Program-made: the position numbers and the translations under genes
Source of the DNA: Ferruginibacter sp.
Lineage (GTDB): Bacteria; Bacteroidota; Bacteroidia; Chitinophagales; Chitinophagaceae
Assembly: GCA_025359625.1 (NCBI GenBank)
Contig: JANYFT010000243.1
Span: 1-64,000, forward strand
DNA: 64,000 bases
Direction: 5' to 3'
The notes under the pieces: generated by a model
The model's database searches: none
The model's input: only the letters and a program-made list of their open reading frames with translations
Told to the model about the DNA's origin: nothing
Shown here: piece after piece, positions 31,701-42,300 of the stretch
Numbering within the stretch: the first letter of the stretch is position 1
Layout of the letters: every line of letters begins with the position of its first letter

Positions 31701-32234
31701 TGCACCTTGTATTTTAGACTGGGCAGCAGGGTTTTTCAATTTATCAGCAGCGGAAGAAGCAGTAGAAAATCCATCATTGATAAACAATAAATTTTTTCTT
31801 TTTTCAGGGTCAGCGGAGTGTGAAACACAAATATAAATATCCGGAAGGCCATCATTATTTACATCAGCAATGCTTACACCTGTACACCATTTATTTGTTT
31901 GCAGACCTGCCTTTTCAGTAATATCTTCAAAAGTAAAATTTCCTTTATTAAGGTATAATTTACTGCTCCCCATGCTGCTGCAAAAAAAAATATCCTGCAA
32001 GCCATCGTTATTAAAATCGCCAATACCAACACCCGAACCGTTGTACATATATTCGTTTGTAAAAACATTTGAAGAATCATTTTCTATTATTTTATTATTG
32101 AACTGGATATTGGTTTGTTTTCCATCCATCAATGTAAAATGAAATTTATCTTCAACAGCAGGGTTTATTTTGCAACCATATATTATTAATGATAACAACA
32201 CAACAAGAAAATATATTTTACTACTGTTAATCAT
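28731..32234 (-). CDS. FG-GAP/VCBS repeat lipoprotein with ASPIC/UnbV (CRTAC1-like) region
   Basis: Lipobox-like LSLIIYGC, many DFNNDGLQDIF / DVNNDGLPDIY / DYDGDGDIDIFIGG / DIDGDGNTDLIVAGN repeats, RGFSSSVDPRLHFGIGNSMAIDSLKIKWPD. Confidence 0.9.
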   Translation of the reverse strand: MINSSKIYFLVVLLSLIIYGCKINPAVEDKFHFTLMDGKQTNIQFNNKIIENDSSNVFTNEYMYNGSGVGIGDFNNDGLQDIFFCSSMGSSKLYLNKGNFTFEDITEKAGLQTNKWCTGVSIADVNNDGLPDIYICVSHSADPEKRKNLLFINDGFSTASSAADKLKNPAAQSKIQGAQKMNESAAIREVHFTEQAAAYNLADTGYATQAAFFDYDKDGDLDMYLLNHRLYSHTANDLHLKDTSGNSPAQDKLYRNDGVPAGQTHPVFHDVSNEAGIREDGYGLGVVITDVNNDNWPDIYVANDYIANDLLWLNNRNGTFTNIIASALKHQSYNSMGVDAADINNDGLPDIAVVDMLPESNERKKMMFHAASQEKYDMQQRFGYQPSFVRNMLQLNNGNRKVNNSMEPFYSEIGELAGVFETDWSWSILMADFDNDGWKDIHVTNGLGKDLTNNDYASFVNGRLSTGNYTFGEKDAEKKMDKNTIQTLRKNMDQFGSIKMNNYFFHNNGDLTFSNLSAQTGLAIPSISNGAAYADLDNDGDLDLVVNNMNQEAFIWRNEIRKSVSDSIQNFLTIKLNGSPNNRCGYGCQVTLFNKATTQYAEQSPVRGFSSSVDPRLHFGIGNSMAIDSLKIKWPDDKVQVIKNVQANQVLVAEYENAKTVAPKMEAEVNILFGDDTGISGIDFKHTEVQNFDFNYHQPLPQKYSQLGPCLATGDINGDGLTDFFAGGAANQSGKIFIQKGDGSFAVTNLVEGIKPEEDLGAVLFDADGDKDMDLLITGGSLEFEVPKYNQPRLYINDGRGNFKLDATALPVIQAVTDAVAAADYDGDGDIDIFIGGRVQPQQYPQSPRSYILQNNKGKFTDVTKDVCAPVEFAGMITDAIFTDFNNDKKPDLIICGEWTAVRFFKNINTKLVEVTSATGLENMNGLWRSLQQADIDKDGDMDYIAGNIGLNNRFHITPDRPMMFYTKDMDKNGFDELIPAYYIKNKEDKYQLFPALDRNQLAEQVPSVKKRYLLHSDYAKVSMDQLMNDHGSSGWTELTCKTSQSVWLENLGNGKFKVHALPLTAQLAPVNSIVASDIDGDGNTDLIVAGNEYQVAFNTGRYDASYGMVMMGNGKGNFTPLNFLKSGLIIDGDVKDMKMINVKNKGTVLLVSPNDSKLKTFFFKRF

Positions 32235-32330
32235 GCTGATTTTTTCTTCACTGATGCTTTATGTCTGAAGATATTTTTATCTATGCTGAAATTTGCACAC
32301 CACATCTATGGAAAAATAAAGGTGGTAACG

Positions 32331-33845
32331 TTATTTCTTTTTACCCCAAACGGCTGTACCCGTTTCATTTAATCCTGTAAAAATGATGGTTCCTTTTTTG
32401 TTTTCCCAATCCCTGCCTTTTTGCACAAATACTTTTTCAATACCCGTCGTGCCCCAGTTTAATTGTAGCCATGGCTCAGTATAAGTCCATGTATTTGCGG
32501 CTACCCCATTTATAGTTCCAGCTGCATCAATTGTAATAGTGGCGGCTATCTGAAAGTCAGCATATATTTGTTCCTTATCATAACCGGGCGTAACCTTGTA
32601 ATCCAGTTTAATTCTTTCCCATGCCCCTGCTATACTGTCTTTCGGCACAGTGGCACTCTCTTCCCAGGCATATCTTTCCGGCGATGCTACCGGCCATCCG
32701 TTTTGCATCCAGAATAATTTTCTTACATGCAAATCCATTGAATAAATACTGTTGCCTGGCCGGCCCTGGTGAGCAATGTAATATTGACCGCCATCATCTT
32801 TAAACACGCTGCAATGCGAAGTGCCCTGCCAGCCGCTATGGCCCTGAAACTGGTAAGGTGCAACTATCATGGGGCCATGATCCTGCACCGTATTAATATT
32901 TACATTATTAAAATCATAAAAGGGGCCCTGGGGATTATCGCCCCTTGCTACCCTTACATTGTACTTGGTACTTAACCAGTCGTAAGCAATAAAAATGTAG
33001 TACTTTTTTTGTGTTTCATTGTAGATAACTTCAGCTCCTTCTATGTTTCCATTAATGGTTGATCCTGTAAAACCACGCTGTGCAATTCTTTTACCTTTAT
33101 CGGCATTAATTAATGGCAGGCCAGTTAACGGATTAAGTTGTAAAGCATAAATTCCGTCCCATGCAGAGCCATAATAAAACCATTCTTCGCCGGCAGGTGT
33201 TACCACAACAGTTGGGTCAATTGCATTGGTTTGTATGCTGCCATCATTTGCTGATTTTACCGCCAGGCCTTGTTCTGTCCATGGCCCTTCAGGCGAAGCT
33301 GCTGTTGCCAAACCTATAACACTTAATCTTGAAACAGCGGAAGACAGGGAATAATATAACCTGTATTCATTACCTACTTTCATTACATAAGGTGCCCACA
33401 AAGCATTAAAAGGCGAACCACCCTGGCTGGTAATGTAGGCAGCCCCCATTGCGGGCAACCCATCAAATACCCATCCCACAAAAGTCCATTCAATCAGGTC
33501 TTTCGATTTTCTTATTTGTATGCCAGGCCTTACATCTATACCAAAACCTACATCGGTATTATAACAATAATAATAATCGCCAAATTTTTTAATAGAAGGG
33601 TCGTGCACATTATAGCTGCCCCATTTGGTATAATAGGCAAATGGTGCAATACCCTCGTAGGTATCTGTTATTGAATTGATATCGAAAACGCCTGCAGGCG
33701 GCGGGATTACAACGGGAGGCATAACAGGTGGCGCTATCGCAGGCGGATCAGTTTTTTTACAGGAGGTAATAATTGATAAAGCAAATGCTGCAAAACAAAA
33801 AAATGTACAAAGGCGGTGGTAAATTTTTGTGATAGCAATTTTCAT
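32331..33845 (-). CDS. GH43 arabinan endo-1,5-alpha-L-arabinosidase-type lipoprotein with Pro-rich linker
   Basis: SIITSCKK lipobox, PPVMPPVVIPPPAG linker, VHDPSIKKFGDYYYCYNTD, NAIDPTVVVTPAGEEWFYYGSAWDG, NIEGAEVIYNETQKKYYIFIAYDW, QGTSHCSVFKDDGGQYYIAHQGRPG. Confidence 0.93.
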   Translation of the reverse strand: MKIAITKIYHRLCTFFCFAAFALSIITSCKKTDPPAIAPPVMPPVVIPPPAGVFDINSITDTYEGIAPFAYYTKWGSYNVHDPSIKKFGDYYYCYNTDVGFGIDVRPGIQIRKSKDLIEWTFVGWVFDGLPAMGAAYITSQGGSPFNALWAPYVMKVGNEYRLYYSLSSAVSRLSVIGLATAASPEGPWTEQGLAVKSANDGSIQTNAIDPTVVVTPAGEEWFYYGSAWDGIYALQLNPLTGLPLINADKGKRIAQRGFTGSTINGNIEGAEVIYNETQKKYYIFIAYDWLSTKYNVRVARGDNPQGPFYDFNNVNINTVQDHGPMIVAPYQFQGHSGWQGTSHCSVFKDDGGQYYIAHQGRPGNSIYSMDLHVRKLFWMQNGWPVASPERYAWEESATVPKDSIAGAWERIKLDYKVTPGYDKEQIYADFQIAATITIDAAGTINGVAANTWTYTEPWLQLNWGTTGIEKVFVQKGRDWENKKGTIIFTGLNETGTAVWGKKK

Positions 33846-34045
33846 AATGCTTTGATTTATTTTCCCTTAATACTTACCTGAATGGGTGTGGTTATTATTT
33901 TACAACAAAGCATTTTTATTAAACAGGCACCTGAAAAAACTACTTAGTTTAATACCTGATAGCCGGGAATAATTTTGCAACTTCCTTATTGGTCATTTAA
34001 AAATATCCCTGCCCAAAAAGTAAGGGCAGGGATATTTTACAAAAA

Positions 34046-35605
34046 TTAATTAGCCGGGTTAGGCAACAAATTTTTATCCAGATCCAGTTCCGTTTGAGGG
34101 ATAGGCAAATATTCATTGCCCGGTGTATAGGAATTAAAATCTGCATCATGCGTTTTTAATTCGGCAAGTTTGGCGGGGTTATACAACCAGCCCCAACGGA
34201 TGATGTCGTTTATTCTTTGCCCCTCTATTGAAAATTCCAATGCCCGCTCATGTGCTATCTGATCACGCATTTGCACCTGCGACATATCTGGTTTTGTGGT
34301 TGCCAGATCTGGCAGAGTTACCCTTGTCCTAACCTGCTGTATAAAAGGATATGCTTCGGCTGTTTTATTTAATTCATTAAGCGCTTCAGCATAGATTAAC
34401 AAAATATCTGAATACCGCATTACTCTGTAATTGATACCCGACCCGCCAATGGTTTCATAAGGTTTTCCCAATCCGTCGTTGGTATATTTTCTTGGATAAA
34501 TATTGGTTTTGGGATTTGTCCAGGGGCCTCCATAAGCCGTTATCGAATTGTCATCTTCTTCGTAAGAACCAATAGTGGCTAACAACCTTGGGTCACTTTT
34601 TCCGCTAATTGTTTTTTCTAATTTAAATTCATTATAAATCCACCTGCTGGGTAAATAATCTGAAAACCCTTTACCATCCATGGCATAGGTAATAGAAAAA
34701 GACGTCCATTGTTTCCAATCAGCGGTTGGCTGGCAACACCAGTTATCAACTGAACCTCCATCTTCTTTAAACTGAACTTCAAATAACGACTCACTGTTAT
34801 TTTCATTTACATCTTTAAAATTATCACGGTAATTAGCTACCAAAGCGTAAACACCTTTTAATGGCCCGTTGATAAATTTATCACATTGTGCTGCTGCTTT
34901 GGTGTAGTCTTTTCTATACAGGTATGCTTTGGCTAACAACCCTGCGGCAGAGCCCATAGTAGCTCTACCTTTTTGCCCTTTATCAGCTCCGGTAACATTA
35001 TCGTAAGACACCGGCAAATTTGTTTCGGCTGCCTGAAAATCTGAAAATATCTGGTTCCATAATACATCTTCAGTGGCTGTTGCCGGATAATTATCTTTAT
35101 TAAATTCGGATGAAGTAATTACCGGTACAATTTTATAGGTAGTTGCCAGGTTGTAATAGGCCAGGCCACGAAGAAAATATGCCTGCCCCAACACTCTCTT
35201 TTTTAAATCTGCATTTATAATAGCCGCATCCATTTTTCCCACTCCTTCCAGCACCTGGTTAGCCCGGTTAATAACCTGGTAATGGTCTCTCCATATCCAT
35301 TGAACAGGGCCTGATGTACTTGGAATAATAAACTGGCCGGTTAATACAAGATCAGACCAGGGACTGTCGCCGTAAAAATCATCGCCACGGCTATCTGTAA
35401 GGCCGGGAAACGATCTCATGTAAGTACCATCAACTATCAATGCATTGTAGATGGCTGTTGAACCATCCAGTGCCTGTTTTTCAGTAACCCAATATCCTTT
35501 AGCAGTTGGATTATTTGGATCTACTTTATCTAATTTTTTTTCGCAGCTTGTAATAAATAATATAACACTGAATATTACTACAGCCAGGATTGATATTTTT
35601 TTCAT
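34046..35605 (-). CDS. susD-like: SusD/RagB nutrient-binding outer-membrane lipoprotein
   Basis: ILFITSCEKKLD lipobox, NRANQVLEG, KRVLGQAYFLRGLAYYNLATTYK, YRVMRYSDILLIYAEALNEL, RALEFSIEGQRINDIIRWG. Confidence 0.96.
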   Translation of the reverse strand: MKKISILAVVIFSVILFITSCEKKLDKVDPNNPTAKGYWVTEKQALDGSTAIYNALIVDGTYMRSFPGLTDSRGDDFYGDSPWSDLVLTGQFIIPSTSGPVQWIWRDHYQVINRANQVLEGVGKMDAAIINADLKKRVLGQAYFLRGLAYYNLATTYKIVPVITSSEFNKDNYPATATEDVLWNQIFSDFQAAETNLPVSYDNVTGADKGQKGRATMGSAAGLLAKAYLYRKDYTKAAAQCDKFINGPLKGVYALVANYRDNFKDVNENNSESLFEVQFKEDGGSVDNWCCQPTADWKQWTSFSITYAMDGKGFSDYLPSRWIYNEFKLEKTISGKSDPRLLATIGSYEEDDNSITAYGGPWTNPKTNIYPRKYTNDGLGKPYETIGGSGINYRVMRYSDILLIYAEALNELNKTAEAYPFIQQVRTRVTLPDLATTKPDMSQVQMRDQIAHERALEFSIEGQRINDIIRWGWLYNPAKLAELKTHDADFNSYTPGNEYLPIPQTELDLDKNLLPNPAN

Positions 35606-35635
35606 ACTAAAAGTATTAAATGTAAAATTTTATAT

Positions 35636-38600
35636 TTAAAAAACTACCTGTACACCACCCATAATAGTTCTTGGTTTTGGATAAGAACCATTATCGTAAC
35701 CAGGGCTAAATACGTCGGAACTAAAATCAGGATTATATCCTTTAAACTTTTGGAAAGTATACAAATTTTGTGTGGTTATGTAAACCCTTATTTTTGAAAT
35801 ACCCTTTATTAAATCCTGCTTAAAATTATAACCAAGCGATAAGGTATTGATACGAAAGTAAGAACCACTCTGCAGCCAACCCGGACGGTTGGAATCCCTT
35901 CCATTGTTATTTGGGTCATCTACCTGTAACCTTGGGATGTCTGTATTTGTATGGGTAGGTGTCCAGCGGTTAAGTATATCTGTATGGTAATTTGCCGAGC
36001 CTCCCGTATGCATTAGATCCCTGTATAGCCGGGCATCCAGCAAATATTTTGCACTACCGGAAGCAAATAACGAGAAGTCGAAATTTTTATACCCCGCAGT
36101 AAATGAAAAACCAAAATTGTACTTTGGTATGGCACTTCCCAAAACAGTTCTGTCATAGTCATCAATTTTATTATCGGGCTTTCCTTCCGGCCCGCTGAGG
36201 TCTTTGAATTTAATATCACCAGCCGATGTTTTTGGGTATTGAAAAGCAGAAGCAGTTACCTCAGCCTGCGATTGAAATATACCATCATACACCCAGCCAT
36301 AATGCTGTCCTACTTCTGTACCTACTTTGGTTATGGAGGCAGCTCCATAAATAGGTTCATTTTTACCGCCAAGCGCCAGTACTTTATTATTTACAGTGCT
36401 TACATTAGCTGATATATCATAAGTGAATACTCCTTTACTTTTATGATAGGTGGCGGAAAATTCCAGGCCGGAATTTTTAAGTGTGCCTGCATTGGTAGTG
36501 AGCCGGTCGTTTACAGAACCAAACAAAAGGGGGATGGGAACGCCTACCAGGATATCGGTTGATTTGTTATAATAATATTCTCCTGAAAAATCAATTTTTC
36601 CATTAAATAAAACAGCATCTACGCCTACATTACTAGTAATCCTGTCTTCCCATTTAATGTTTTCATCTACCAGGTTGGTGGATATTGCTCCTGTGTTTCT
36701 GGTATCATTAAAATTATATACCACACCCGGGTTTACCACCAGCTGATATCTGTATTCACCAATATTATCGTTACCCAATTTACCATAGCTACCCCGTATT
36801 TTTATATCGGTAAATATGTTCTTTGGTAAATTGATAAATTTTTCATTGGTTAATCTCCAGCCTGCGGCAACGGAAGGAAAATAACCAACCCTTGTTTTTG
36901 GCCCAAACCTTGACGAGGCATCCCTGCGGCCGGAAGCAGTTAATAAATATCTGTCATCATAATTGTAATTTACCCTGGCCAGGTAAGATGCTTTTGCATA
37001 TTCAAATAATGATCCCGAAGCTGAAGTTACCGTAGCCCCTCCGCCACCCAATACAGGATAGTAAGGTTTGGTAAACCCTTCTGCATACCCATTTCTAAAT
37101 AATGAAGTGCTTTGCTGATAGGTTTGTCCTGCCAGAACTTCAACCCCATGCCTGTCAAACTTTTTTTGATAGGTAAGTGTATTTTCAATTAAGCCAGTTG
37201 TATATACAGCACTGTTATCATTTAGCTTGGCAATGCGTGATTGAAAGAAATAGCCAAGGTCGAAAGATGGTTTAAAGGCATAGTCTCTCACCTGCGTTTT
37301 ATCATAGCTTAAATTGGTTCTGAATTTAAGGCTGTGTCCGTTATTTTTTAGCAATTGTACTTCACCATACACGTTGGCAAAAGTGCGGTCTACATCGGCA
37401 TAATGTTTTAAAATATTGTTCAGTCCAATTCCGTTCATAGATATTACATCTTCTACAGTAGAAAGTGTACCGGCATAACCGCCGTCCCTGTTTGGATCGT
37501 AAATGGGCATTGTAGGAATGGCAAAATCAAGTGTATTAATCAATGGCGGCAATGCACCTGCAAGGTCATTACCAGATGTTGTGTTCAAGGTATTTTCATG
37601 CGAGTGTGCATAAAAAATATTTTCACCCACTTTAAAAATTCCCTTTTCAGCAGAAGTATTTACCCTTGCTGTATAGCGGGTATAATCAGGGCCATTACCA
37701 ACGTAAGTTCCCTTGTTACCAAAATAATCAAGCGATACCAGGTAAGTATTATTAAGGCCACCACCAGAAAAAGCTACATTGTGGTTTTGCCTGTTGCCAT
37801 CTTTTAAACCAGCTTTTTGCCAGTTGGTATTTATACCAGAAATAAACTTAGGCGATGCCGGGTCATTTCCCGGAGCCAGGGGAACACCACCATTTACACG
37901 GGCTTCATTATTTAACAACTGGTAAGTTGCCCTGTCCGTTACCGGTACTATCTGCCATACTTTGTCAACACCGTAATATCCATTATACTCTGCTTTTAAC
38001 TGTGTATTTTTTTTGCCTTGTTTTGTTGTAATAATAATTACACCGTTGGCCGCAGCAGAACCATATAAAGCACCGGCTGAGGCATCTTTTAATACCTGTA
38101 TAGATTCAATATCATTGGGGCTAAAATCACGTACCACGGTACCTACCTGAACACCATCAATAACATACAAAGGCTGAGCATTTCCAAAAGTACCAAACCC
38201 TCTTATCCTTACACTTGGCGTAGCACCGGGCTGTCCATCGCTGTTGACGGATACACCACTGGCACGGCCCTGCAATAACTGGGATACATCACTGGTACTG
38301 TATTTTTTTGTCTCGGTCATGTTCACTATGGCAACAGAACCGGTAATATCTTTCTTCTTTTGAGTACCATAGGCCACTACTACCACATCATCTAAATTAG
38401 TTGTTACAGTTGACAGGGATACTGCCACGCTGCTTTTATTAATTACCATCTCGTTGGTTTCGTAACCTACGTTAGAAACAATCAACGTTTCACCCGTGGT
38501 GGCTTCAATACTAAACTTACCATTAACATCGGTTGCGGTGGTTTTTTTAGTTTGCTTAATTGTAATGGTGGCACCAACCAGTGGCTGGTTACCTTTCCCC

Positions 38601-38719
38601 GTAACTGTGCCCGTTATATTGTTGGTCTGGGCCTTTACCTTGCCTGGTAACAGCAGTAATACTGCCATTACTAAAATGCACGATGCAAGCAGCAGCACCT
38701 TATGCAATTGTTTTTTCAT
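35636..38719 (-). CDS. susC-like: SusC/RagA TonB-linked outer-membrane transporter
   Basis: GTVTGKGNQPLVGATITIKQ, VVVVAYGTQKKKDITGSVAIV, VRIRGFGTFGNAQPLYVIDGVQ, NDIESIQVLKDASAGALYGSAAANGVIIITTKQGK. Confidence 0.97.
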   Translation of the reverse strand: MKKQLHKVLLLASCILVMAVLLLLPGKVKAQTNNITGTVTGKGNQPLVGATITIKQTKKTTATDVNGKFSIEATTGETLIVSNVGYETNEMVINKSSVAVSLSTVTTNLDDVVVVAYGTQKKKDITGSVAIVNMTETKKYSTSDVSQLLQGRASGVSVNSDGQPGATPSVRIRGFGTFGNAQPLYVIDGVQVGTVVRDFSPNDIESIQVLKDASAGALYGSAAANGVIIITTKQGKKNTQLKAEYNGYYGVDKVWQIVPVTDRATYQLLNNEARVNGGVPLAPGNDPASPKFISGINTNWQKAGLKDGNRQNHNVAFSGGGLNNTYLVSLDYFGNKGTYVGNGPDYTRYTARVNTSAEKGIFKVGENIFYAHSHENTLNTTSGNDLAGALPPLINTLDFAIPTMPIYDPNRDGGYAGTLSTVEDVISMNGIGLNNILKHYADVDRTFANVYGEVQLLKNNGHSLKFRTNLSYDKTQVRDYAFKPSFDLGYFFQSRIAKLNDNSAVYTTGLIENTLTYQKKFDRHGVEVLAGQTYQQSTSLFRNGYAEGFTKPYYPVLGGGGATVTSASGSLFEYAKASYLARVNYNYDDRYLLTASGRRDASSRFGPKTRVGYFPSVAAGWRLTNEKFINLPKNIFTDIKIRGSYGKLGNDNIGEYRYQLVVNPGVVYNFNDTRNTGAISTNLVDENIKWEDRITSNVGVDAVLFNGKIDFSGEYYYNKSTDILVGVPIPLLFGSVNDRLTTNAGTLKNSGLEFSATYHKSKGVFTYDISANVSTVNNKVLALGGKNEPIYGAASITKVGTEVGQHYGWVYDGIFQSQAEVTASAFQYPKTSAGDIKFKDLSGPEGKPDNKIDDYDRTVLGSAIPKYNFGFSFTAGYKNFDFSLFASGSAKYLLDARLYRDLMHTGGSANYHTDILNRWTPTHTNTDIPRLQVDDPNNNGRDSNRPGWLQSGSYFRINTLSLGYNFKQDLIKGISKIRVYITTQNLYTFQKFKGYNPDFSSDVFSPGYDNGSYPKPRTIMGGVQVVF

Positions 38720-39350
38720 ATAGCTTTTGTTTTGATGAATGATGACTATTTTCTATTTTTTTTGCAACCATTTTTTAGATAAATATTGTTTCTGCAATCA
38801 TTGACTGTTGACAGAACAACCGTACTGGAAACCTCATTAATTACTTTATAGCAACTGATATTTGCTACTACTTCCTTTTTTAATATTTAATTGTCAAATT
38901 TACAATTATAAAAAAGGTGTAAAAAAATATTGTTCTACATCATTCCATCCATACATTAAAAGTGTTGGTTTTTAATTACAGAATAAATGAGAAACAATTT
39001 TATTTTTTGGGCTGCTTACTGTTTTATGAATGTTTTTGGCTAATGGACAAATCGTTACTATTATTCCACTAAATCATTTGTTGGTTTGCAGCTAATCGTT
39101 AATACATTGTAAAAATGCTGATAATATTTTTATCAATCACGCTGTATCGTATCAATGTTTCATCAAAAATTCTCATTCTCACTTTAACATTCTTATGTTC
39201 TATCCCATCATATTTTTTTCAGCATTACCCTTTTATAACTTATTGTTTTATTAGTACTTTCTGGCTGGTTCAATAATCAAGTAGCAGGAATAATTGTTTT
39301 GGCTTCCTTACTTTTTGCTTCTATTTTTAAAATGGGGCAAATCAATTATT

Positions 39351-42300
39351 ATGCTTACTGAGTATTCAATTATCTTTAAAGCCTCTAAAAAAAATTGCCT
39401 GTTGACCCATAAAATTTTTATACTGGCTGTTATTATTTTTTTTGCAGATTGCCTGTATGGCCAATCATATTATTTCAGGCATTACCAGGTAGAAAACGGG
39501 CTAAGCAACAATGCCACCATCTGCAGTCTGCAGGATAAAAAAGGATTTTTGTGGTTTGGTACTAAAGACGGGCTTAACAGGTTTGATGGTTATTCTTTTA
39601 AGATTTTCAGAAATTCATCCGATGATACTTGTAGCATTGGCAGCAATTTTATTCATTGTTTGTATGAAGATTCCAATGGCATATTATGGGCGGGAACAGA
39701 AAATGGATTGTACAGATATGATGCCATTACAGAAAGTTTTGCTTTTTTAAAAGGCAGCGCCAACGCTCCCATAAGAGATATCAGGATGGATGCAAAAGGG
39801 AACCTTTGGTTTATAGCTGGATTTACACTGACGAAATTTAATGAGCAAAAAAAGCAACTGGAGCAATACGATGAAGCCAGGTACTTTGAGGCTACTTCCA
39901 TTTGTACTACTGCCGACGGAACGGTTTGGGTTTCTACAACAATTGGCCTGCTGGAAAAGTTTGACTCCTTCAAAAATTCATTTATCAGTTACGATGTTTT
40001 TGTTCATTCTCCACTCACCGTTTCAAAATGGATAGAAAGAATTTATGCTGCCACGCAGGGAAAAATACTGATAGGAACATCTAACCAGGGTGCAAAAATT
40101 TTTGATACAAAAACAAATTTTTACAAAGATATACTCACCTATAATGAAAATAAAACAAAAATATTCGTTAGGAACTTTGTTGAAATTTCTGACCATGAAT
40201 TTTGGATTGCAACCGAATCCGGCATATTTATTTACAACACCAATACCAGCCATGCAATTAATTTGCAAAAGCAATACAACGACCCCTACTCTATTTCAGA
40301 CAATGCCGTGTATTGTTTTGTAAAAGATAAAGAAGGCAGTATATGGGCAGGTACTTATTTTGGAGGTATTAACTATTATCCAAAGCAACATACTGCATTT
40401 AAAAAATATTTTCCAAGGCTGGATGAAAATTCACTGAGTGGCAATGTAGTGCGGGAGATACACCAGGATAATACCGGCAACCTGTGGATAGGTACGGAAG
40501 ATGCCGGATTAAATAAACTGGATACCGGAACAAAACTTTTTACCCATTTTGAGCCAGGAGGCGATAAAAAAAATATATCCAGTACAAACATTCATGGCTT
40601 ACTGGTAACGGGCAACGAAGTATGGATTGGTACATTTGAGAATGGACTGGATGTACTGAATATTAAAACGGGAGAAGTAGATCAACATTATTTAAGCGGA
40701 GCAGGAAACCGCTCCATGAAAAGTAATTTTATTTATTGCATAGCACAAATGAACAGCGGTGAAATTATGCTTGGCACTACACAGGGAGCCTATTTATTTA
40801 ACAGAAGCAGCAACGATTTTAGCCTTTTACCCGGTATGCCGGTAAATAACTGGTACACGGGGATTTTAAAAGATGAACAAGGTATAATATGGGCCAGCAC
40901 ATACGGAAACGGTGTAAACTATTTTAATACCACAACCCAAACAAGCGGAAATTTAAGGTTTGATAAGACCAGTAAAAATAGTTTGTGCAGTGACAGGGTG
41001 AACAGCATGTTTGAAGACAGCAAAAAAAATTTATGGTTTGCTACAGAGGGTGGTTTATGCAGGCTAAACAGGGCTGGCTTTAATTTTAAAAGATACACCA
41101 CCCAAAATGGATTACCCAGCGATTTTATATTAAGCATACTGGAAGATGAAAAAAATAATTTATGGCTTTCAACTTCAAGGGGCTTGGTTTGTTTTAATCC
41201 GGTTACAGAACAAACGATTACTTATTCACGGGTGAATGGAATTTTAAATGACCAGTTCAACTTCAATTCTGCCTATAAAGACCAGCAGGGAAAAATGTAT
41301 TTTGGCAGTGTTAAAGGAATGATCAGTTTTAACCCAACCGAATTTATTACAGACAGTTTTGTACCTCCGGTTTATATTACCGGGTTTCAAATTTTTAATA
41401 AAGAATTATCTATTGCAAAAAATGGTTCGCCCTTAACAAAATCAATTATCAACACCAGTAAAATTGTGCTGGATTATAACCAATCTACCTTTAGTATTGA
41501 TTTTGCTTCGCTAAGTTATACTGCTCCCGAAATGTCAGAATATTCTTACCAGATGCAAGGGCTTGATAACAACTGGGTCTATCTTAAAACAAACCGTAAA
41601 GTATATTTTACAGAGCTATCACCGGGCACGTATATTTTTAAAGTAAAAGCATCCAACAGCAGCGGCGTGCTCAACAAAAACGAAACAACACTCACCATTC
41701 AAATACTTCCGCCTTGGTGGGCAACTTCATGGGCTTATTTGGGATATGTGATTGCTGCATTATTGATCATTTATTATTTGTTGCGCAATTATCACAACAG
41801 GACGGAAGAAAAAAACAAGAGAAAAATTGAAGCGCTGGAAAGTGCAAAAGAGAAAGAAATATTTCAGGCAAAGATTGAATTTTTTACCAATGTAGCTCAC
41901 GAGATAAGAACGCCGTTAACACTGATAAAAGGGCCACTGGAAAAAGTGATCAGGAATACCACCGATCTGCCGGTAATAAAAGACAGCCTGAAAATAATGG
42001 AGCGAAATACCAACCGGCTTATTGATCTTAGTAACCAGTTACTCGATTTCAGGCAAACGGAAATCAAAGGTTTCAGCCTCACTTGTGTAAAGGCGGATAT
42101 CACTGAATTAGTAGAAGATACTTTCCTTAATTTTAAACCACTGGCCGAACAAAAAAATCTCGGTTTTTACATTGATATTCCTGCTATAAAACTATTTGCC
42201 TGGGTAGACATCGAAGCCTTTAACAAGATACTCACCAACCTGTTCAGCAATGCTGTAAAATATGCCGAAAGCAAAGTTTTTGTTTCCCTGTTGCCATTTG

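Noticed and set aside
39119-39135. TGATAA-TATTT-TTATCA palindrome in the susC/HTCS intergenic region as an operator
   Set aside because: Short AT-rich palindromes are expected by chance here and no second copy or known motif supports it.
39294-39350. Alternative upstream start of the HTCS-like kinase
   Set aside because: The Met at 39351 gives a plausible N-terminus before the signal/TM segment; the upstream extension is not supported by motifs.
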